64,000 bases of DNA, taken from contig JAXLXF010000014.1 in assembly GCA_046328125.1 (NCBI GenBank), positions 62,001-126,000 on the forward strand. Reading direction: 5' to 3'. Position 1 is the first letter of the stretch, and each line of letters opens with the position of its first letter. The notes beneath the pieces were generated by a model. The model worked only from the letters and a program-made list of their open reading frames with translations. It had not been told where the DNA came from and did no database searches. Position numbers and translations under genes: made by a program. Below are positions 59,613-64,000 of the stretch, piece after piece. Source of the DNA: JADZEM01 sp046328125 (lineage in GTDB: Bacteria > Chloroflexota > UBA6077 > JACCZL01).

Positions 59613-60116
59613 TCAGCGCGGACGCACCACCACCGCCACCACCCAGCCCTGATAGCTTCCGCTCCGGATCTGCCGCCATGCTCGCCCCTCCGAGTTGACC
59701 GGCTCCCCGATCACCTCGACTGGCGTCCCCTCTCGAAGGGTCGTCACCACTGGCGCCGAGGTCGAGGGGGCGCTCCGCACGTTCGCGCCAGCGCCGTCCG
59801 TCGCCACGATGACGTAGCCGGCCACCGGCGACGGTGACGGCGAAGGTGACGGCGACGCCACGCTCCCCGGCGAGCCAACCACGACCGCCGGCGAGGCCGG
59901 CGAGAACGGCGACAGCGTCGGCGGCGGCCCCGTGTCACGGTCCGCGCTCGCGGCCTGCGCATCCACGCCGGTCGGCGCACCCTCACGTGGCCGTTCGACT
60001 GGCAGCGGACCACTACAGGCGACCATCGACAGGGCACACAGGCCCGTCACCATCCCGATCCAGCCGCTGGCGGCCCGGCCGCCGGCGATCGGGTTCACTC
60101 CAGCACCACGCATCAC
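59613..60116 (-). CDS. SH3b-domain lipoprotein
   Basis: 167 residues. A signal sequence ends in the lipobox LSMVAC (Cys34 would be lipidated). A Pro/Ser-rich spacer leads to a bacterial SH3 domain (YVIVATDGAGANVRSAPSTSAPVVTTLREGTPVEVIG...WRQIRSGSYQGWV). SH3b domains usually bind cell-wall or other envelope ligands. It is convergent with the CAP gene, 24 bases apart. The gap to the next gene (60117-60408) shows nothing recognisable. Confidence 0.85.
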   Translation of the reverse strand: MMRGAGVNPIAGGRAASGWIGMVTGLCALSMVACSGPLPVERPREGAPTGVDAQAASADRDTGPPPTLSPFSPASPAVVVGSPGSVASPSPSPSPSPVAGYVIVATDGAGANVRSAPSTSAPVVTTLREGTPVEVIGEPVNSEGRAWRQIRSGSYQGWVVAVVVRPR

Positions 60117-60408
60117 ACTGGTATGACTCGCCGCGCGAGGCGACGGTTCCTTTCACGCACAGCTGCCCCGACCAATCCCGGGCCAGCGCAGGCCGGCGCG
60201 GGGTCGCACCGCGAGCACCGTACCGCCCTTGCAGGGAACGTGCCGCCGAGATTGTGGCATCTGGCGCCCCGCGCGGCACGGTCAGGCCACCGGACCTTCG
60301 CGTCGCTGCCGACGTTGACGCCCGCGATCCGCCTCCCCCACACTCAACCCGTCTCGCACGGCGCCCAGCTTCGGCAGACGTCACACGAGCGACAGGGGGG
60401 ACAGAGAC

Positions 60409-61440
60409 GTGAGCAGGCTAGCACGCTTCGCACCGATCGTCGTGCTGTTCGTCATCGGTTCGATGCTCGCGCCGGCCGTCGCGCCGGCCGGGGCGTCCGT
60501 CGCGCTCGCCCAGAACGACGACGTCTGCCCCGAGCCGAACGACGAATTCCAGAAAGCGTGCAATCTCGGGCCGGCCTCACCCGCTCTGGGCTTCCTCAGT
60601 AACGGCAACGACATCGACGTCTACCGCTTCGAGGTGCTCGACTTTGGGGCGCAGGCGACGCTCCAGCTGCAGACTGGCGGCCTGCCGTACCGCGTCTCGA
60701 TCGCCAACTGGGCTGGCGACGTCGTCGCCACTTCGGTCCAGGAGGGCGACGTCCAGGTCGCGCGGCTCGCCGTCCTGCAGCCCGGCAGCTACTACGCCTT
60801 CGTGGACTCCTCGACGGGCGCGTTCGTGCCGAGCCAGCCGTACACCGTGGCCGTCAACGTGGCCTACGCCTCGGCGCCGCCGATGGTCACCACTGAGGGT
60901 GAGTTCCGGGCCAACGAAGGTGAAGACGAGAACGACGTCCGCGAAGGCGAGGATTTCATCCAGGAAGGCGGCTCGCGAACGATCCGCACCAGGCGTCCCG
61001 GCACCCATGACGCGCCAGTCGCCGCCAACTGGATGATGGCGGCGGTCGGCGAGAATTTCACGGCGACCATCGACGCCCGGGTCATCGAGGGAAACAACGC
61101 CGGCTTCAGGATCCTGTTCGGCGGTGATGCTCAGAACCGCTACAGCGTGCTGATCGACACCACCGACAGCCAGGTCCGGCTCTCCTACGCGACACCCGAG
61201 AAGACGAACGAGATCGTCAAGGCGTTCGTCACCAAGGCGATCGTGCCTGGTAACGGCGTGAACCGGGTGACCGTGCAGTCGCTGAACGGCACGATCCGGG
61301 TCTTCATCAACGGCCAGCGCGTGATCTCAGTGGACGGCCAGAAGGTGCCGGCGGCCAACATCGGCTTCGGCATCGTCTCCTGGGAAGGGCCGGCAGCGGT
61401 CCGCTTCGACAACCTGCTGGTGACCGCCCCGGCCCGCTAG
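60409..61440 (+). CDS. Secreted PPC-like and LamG/DUF1080-like two-domain protein
   Basis: 343 residues from GTG 60409 behind GGGGGGA. A signal peptide ends about at ALA. The first domain (about 40-155) resembles bacterial pre-peptidase C-terminal folds (DIDVYRFEVLDFGAQATLQLQ, PGSYYAFVDSS). An acidic linker (EGEDENDVREGED) is next. The second domain (about 195-343) is a concanavalin-like jelly roll (NWMMAAVGENFTATIDARVIEGNNAGFRILF...RFDNLLVTA). Sugar or protein binding outside the cell is likely. No catalytic motif is visible. Confidence 0.8.
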   Translation: MSRLARFAPIVVLFVIGSMLAPAVAPAGASVALAQNDDVCPEPNDEFQKACNLGPASPALGFLSNGNDIDVYRFEVLDFGAQATLQLQTGGLPYRVSIANWAGDVVATSVQEGDVQVARLAVLQPGSYYAFVDSSTGAFVPSQPYTVAVNVAYASAPPMVTTEGEFRANEGEDENDVREGEDFIQEGGSRTIRTRRPGTHDAPVAANWMMAAVGENFTATIDARVIEGNNAGFRILFGGDAQNRYSVLIDTTDSQVRLSYATPEKTNEIVKAFVTKAIVPGNGVNRVTVQSLNGTIRVFINGQRVISVDGQKVPAANIGFGIVSWEGPAAVRFDNLLVTAPAR

Positions 61441-61446
61441 CCCGGC

Positions 61447-61902
61447 CTACACGTCCGGTGGCAGGCCACCCCGCCAGCAGCGCGGGTCGGCCAGGCCCGC
61501 CACGAGGTCGTCTAGCCGTTCGAGGCTGAACCGCGAGGCCGGCACCCGGTGCACGATCGGCGGCTGGCGATACCCCATCGCCCAGCGCCACTCGACGCTG
61601 CCGGTCGCCTGGTGGAGCCAGATCTCGACGGCGTGCGAATCACTCGCGCCGCTCCGCCAGCACGCCTGAAACGCCGCCGTCCCCGGCGAGCGGAACAGGG
61701 ACTGCTCGACTGCCAGATCCCCGTCCGAGGCCGCGGCCAGCTGCGCCAGCCGCTCGGGGATCTTCGCTTCGAGCTGCGCGAGCCGCGCCCGGTCGGCAGC
61801 CAGCTCCTGCTCCTCCAGCTCAGCCTCGTGGGTGGGATCGGTCGAGCGCCGCCGCTCGCTGAGGCGGCGAATCCGCTCGACCCCTCGATCCATCAGTGCC
61901 AC
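61447..61902 (-). CDS. Hypothetical coiled-coil protein
   Basis: 151 residues from GTG 61902, five bases after GGGAGGA (ATG 61893 is the alternative; the longer frame to 62004 is less likely). Residues about 5-70 are Arg/Glu/Leu-rich and coiled-coil-like (EAELEEQELAADRARLAQLEAKIPERLAQL). The C-terminal half has Trp-rich strands (VEIWLHQATGSVEWRWAMGY). Function is not recognised. It is convergent with the preceding gene, six bases apart. Confidence 0.65.
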   Translation of the reverse strand: MALMDRGVERIRRLSERRRSTDPTHEAELEEQELAADRARLAQLEAKIPERLAQLAAASDGDLAVEQSLFRSPGTAAFQACWRSGASDSHAVEIWLHQATGSVEWRWAMGYRQPPIVHRVPASRFSLERLDDLVAGLADPRCWRGGLPPDV

Positions 61903-62295
61903 AACGTCCTCCCATCTGTGACGCTCCCTGCGTGCTCCCCAGTGTGTGAATGAGCCAGGCGCGGCCCAGGCGACGCCGAAACGCCCGGTCGCAGGCTCCC
62001 ACACACGGACGGTCTCGTGTCTCGGTCCGACCGCCCCGCTGCGCCTGTCACAGAGCGATGACAGAGCCGCCGTGGCTCGTCGATTCGAAACGGTCGGCCT
62101 CTATGATCGCACGGAGGGGCGCCCTCTGTCGCCGCCGCGCATGTCCTGGCGCCCGCCACGCTCTGCCACCGCACACCCCGCCCCACCCCGGTCAGCAGAC
62201 GGCGCCATGCGACGTTGAGCGAAACCCGGCGCTTGACGAAATCGTTTCTCAGTGTGGCGACAGCAGCGTACGATTCGAGAAGGAGGGACGTCAGG
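61903..62295. other. Intergenic region with no recognised feature
   Basis: About 390 bases between divergent genes. I see no convincing gene or RNA. A TTGACG hexamer at about 62233 has no well-spaced -10 partner. Confidence 0.4.
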
Positions 62296-62583
62296 ATGAG
62301 AAGCTCGCTCGCCGCGGCATTCGCTCTCGTGCTGCTCGTCAGCTCGACGGCAGCGTTCGCACAGGAAGAATGGCACCCCACGGACAACCCCGGACCGCAG
62401 AACGCCCCGATCTACGCCGGCCAACGCGAAGCGATCAACTGCCCTGACTTCGCCACGCAAGCCGCCGCACAGGCGATGCTCCGCGCCGACCCGAGCGACC
62501 CGTCCGAGCTGGACACCGACCGCAACGGCATCGCCTGCGAGCTCAACCCGGAGCCGCGCGATCTGGTGCCCGTCCCCCGCTGA
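62296..62583 (+). CDS. Secreted Excalibur calcium-binding domain protein
   Basis: 95 residues from ATG 62296, behind AAGGAGGG. A signal peptide ends in AAFAQ. The mature part is one Excalibur-type domain: NCPDFATQAAAQAMLRADPS, then LDTDRNGIACE with the DxDxxGxxCE calcium loop, and two Cys that can pair. Extracellular; often found in proteins attached to the cell wall or in nucleases, though no nuclease domain is present. Confidence 0.85.
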   Translation: MRSSLAAAFALVLLVSSTAAFAQEEWHPTDNPGPQNAPIYAGQREAINCPDFATQAAAQAMLRADPSDPSELDTDRNGIACELNPEPRDLVPVPR

Positions 62584-62652
62584 CCCGCACACCACCAGCG
62601 CGCCCGGCCACCGCCTTTCTGAGGCTCCCCCACACCCTGGGAATGCGTCGAA

Positions 62653-62770
62653 CGTGCCCGTGGAGCGCGGCCATCCTGGCCGCTTCCGTGTTGGCTGTCC
62701 CCGGACTCAGGGCAGCAGCATCGCTCGTCAACAACCGGGGCGGCCAGGATGGCCGCGCTCCACGGGCACG
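62653..62770. repeat. Best copy of the GGCCATCCTGGCC nested palindrome
   Basis: Perfect 31-bp inverted repeats (62653-62683 and 62740-62770) are separated by 56 bases. Each arm contains GCGGCCATCCTGGCCGC, a palindrome with a 3-base loop. The same core occurs at 33692 and 38253. It lies between convergent genes. Confidence 0.8.
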
Positions 62771-62806
62771 TTCTCGATTATCCCGAATCCCGGGAGCGTA
62801 TCTGCC

Positions 62807-64000
62807 CTACCGCCAGCCCAGCGTGACCATCTCTGGCTGTAACGGATGCTGGTCGTTCGTCACGATCACCGTCCGGATCTCGCCCGGCTCGAGATCCAGG
62901 TAGTTGTCGCTGAACCGGGTCGCCTCGTCTGGTACCAGCAGGTGCACCAGCAGCAGGTAGCTGTTCGGCGGCGCCTGGAGCGTCACCTGCAGCTCGCCGT
63001 CGCCGTGCGCCGTGACGGTCATCTCCGGGGCCGCCGCCGTGCGCTTCAGATCCTTGATCGGCGCGAAGAAGTGGCGATTGGTCGGGAAGCGGTCGGCTGA
63101 CGAGCGCACGACCAGATACCGCTCCGGACCCGCCTCCAGCCGCTCGGCGTCCCACCGCCCGACCCGCTGGCTGGTGTGGGCCGGCACCCGGATCGGCACC
63201 GGCTCGCCCCAGAGCGGGACGCCATCGAACTGCCCCATCTTGACCGTCGCCGTCTCCTCGACAGCCCGGTCCGTGTCGTTGGTAACCCAGAGCTCCACAC
63301 CGCCGTCATCCCCGGACTTGAACGAGGCCAGGACCGGCGAGAAGACCCGCCGCAGGTAGAAGTAGCCGGCTTTCCCGAAGCTGTAATAGTCCAGCACGCT
63401 CCATGAGAGGACCGGCCAGCAGTCGTTCAACTGCCAGACCAGCGCCCCCGAGCAGTGGGGCGTCCGCCGCCGGAAGTGCTCGATCCCGAATTTCAGCCCC
63501 TCGGCCTGTGCCAGCTGGCTGAAGTCGACGTACTCCGCCAGGTCGGACGGCACCCCGGTGGTGGACTGCATCAGCATGTCGCCCTTGTCTTTCGGGGTGT
63601 CCTTGTTGTGCCAGTCCAGGGCCGGGCTGTGGTGGTACCGCTCCGCTTCCGGGATGGCACGCTTTAAGGTCTCCAGGACCGGGGCGGCGTGCATCCCGAA
63701 CTCGCTCTGGAACCGGCAGCGGTCCTCGGCATAGCGCAGGTAGGTGACGCTCTCCGGCGTGAACTCGCGCCTCGGCTCCTCCCCGAAGTGGCGCGGGTAC
63801 TGGCCGTGCCAGACGTCCCAGTTGTGGCGGTCGCCGTCGTCCATGCTGTTGTAGTCGTCGCCGCCGTACGGACTGCCCGGCCAGTATGGCGTCCGCCCGT
63901 CCAGCTCGGCGCAGACGCGCGGCAAGATCTCGTGGTAGAACAGCGCCCCGTACGGCGGCACCTCGGGGCGGTCCCAGTTGCGCATCTCGTGGATCCACTG
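62807..64000 (-). CDS. Glycoside hydrolase family 2 (beta-mannosidase type), 5' part outside window
   Basis: The visible 397 residues are the C-terminal part of a GH2 enzyme; the frame continues past 64000 (QWIHE precedes the first internal Met), so the start is not in the window. The segment CRFQSEFGMHAAP carries the GH2 nucleophile Glu. LVWQLNDCWPVLSWSVLDYY is typical of beta-mannosidases and related exo-GH2 enzymes. Beta-sandwich domains follow to the end. The acid/base Glu lies in the missing part. Likely cytoplasmic or exported beta-mannoside hydrolysis. Confidence 0.87.
   Translation of the reverse strand, partial: QWIHEMRNWDRPEVPPYGALFYHEILPRVCAELDGRTPYWPGSPYGGDDYNSMDDGDRHNWDVWHGQYPRHFGEEPRREFTPESVTYLRYAEDRCRFQSEFGMHAAPVLETLKRAIPEAERYHHSPALDWHNKDTPKDKGDMLMQSTTGVPSDLAEYVDFSQLAQAEGLKFGIEHFRRRTPHCSGALVWQLNDCWPVLSWSVLDYYSFGKAGYFYLRRVFSPVLASFKSGDDGGVELWVTNDTDRAVEETATVKMGQFDGVPLWGEPVPIRVPAHTSQRVGRWDAERLEAGPERYLVVRSSADRFPTNRHFFAPIKDLKRTAAAPEMTVTAHGDGELQVTLQAPPNSYLLLVHLLVPDEATRFSDNYLDLEPGEIRTVIVTNDQHPLQPEMVTLGWR

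Overview
The window is GC-rich, densely coded DNA with GTG and ATG starts. It has secreted Pro/Ser-rich and collagen-like proteins, a WD40 Ser/Thr kinase, a bacterial eRF1-like protein, a LonB-type protease and an ISAzo13/IS630/IS1182 mobilome. This mix fits a Chloroflexota genome (Thermomicrobia-like or an uncultured relative). That placement is an inference from gene content; no rRNA or marker set is present.

Layout. (1) 1-4.7 kb: housekeeping genes (GH31 glycosidase, enoyl-CoA hydratase, Nudix hydrolase, metallo-beta-lactamase-fold hydrolase) and a tRNA-Thr. (2) 4.78-33.2 kb: a genomic island of about 28.4 kb integrated at the 3' end of tRNA-Thr(UGU). The last 20 bases of the tRNA plus two more (22 bp) are repeated exactly at 33184-33205. 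The perfect hairpin terminator that probably once ended the tRNA transcript now lies just beyond that right copy. Inside are a tyrosine integrase, an Xre regulator, three IS630/ISAzo13-type elements or remnants, and one long minus-strand defence operon (25.3 kb down to 8.9 kb). Gene order is SNF2 helicase with DUF3883, AlbA_2/RecG-like protein, GmrSD-like DUF262/DUF1524 nuclease, TPR-RDD membrane protein, DUF1156 adenine methylase, VapB, VapC, HEPN-DUF499 ATPase and a truncated PD-(D/E)XK protein. A plus-strand AddB/AddA-like pair follows; the AddB-like member is broken. (3) 33.7-35.6 kb: an IS1182-type element sitting inside a palindromic MITE-like repeat. (4) 35.6-52.5 kb: nine transcription units (collagen-like protein; sigma-70 factor; eRF1-like protein; Lon-like protease; DUF4342-YbaK; acyl-CoA synthetase-E1alpha-E1beta-E2-ACP; universal stress/CBS protein; dienelactone-hydrolase-like protein plus a small protein; adenosine-specific kinase). 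All nine carry the same tripartite upstream motif, or a diverged form of it: GTTCAC-N4-GGCAAC-N6-GGCAAC. (5) 52.5-64 kb: secreted proteins, a WD40 kinase, a c-di-GMP-type riboswitch controlling a secreted CAP-domain protein, palindromic repeats, and a partial GH2 beta-mannosidase running off the end.

Two features stand out as possible undescribed systems. One is the composite defence operon, which combines modification (DUF1156), HEPN-DUF499, a DISARM-type helicase, a GmrSD nuclease, a membrane protein and an embedded toxin-antitoxin pair. The other is the motif-defined regulon, whose members (USP/CBS, Lon, sigma factor, eRF1-like, acyl-CoA/PDH-like carbon entry) look like a stress or quiescence programme.
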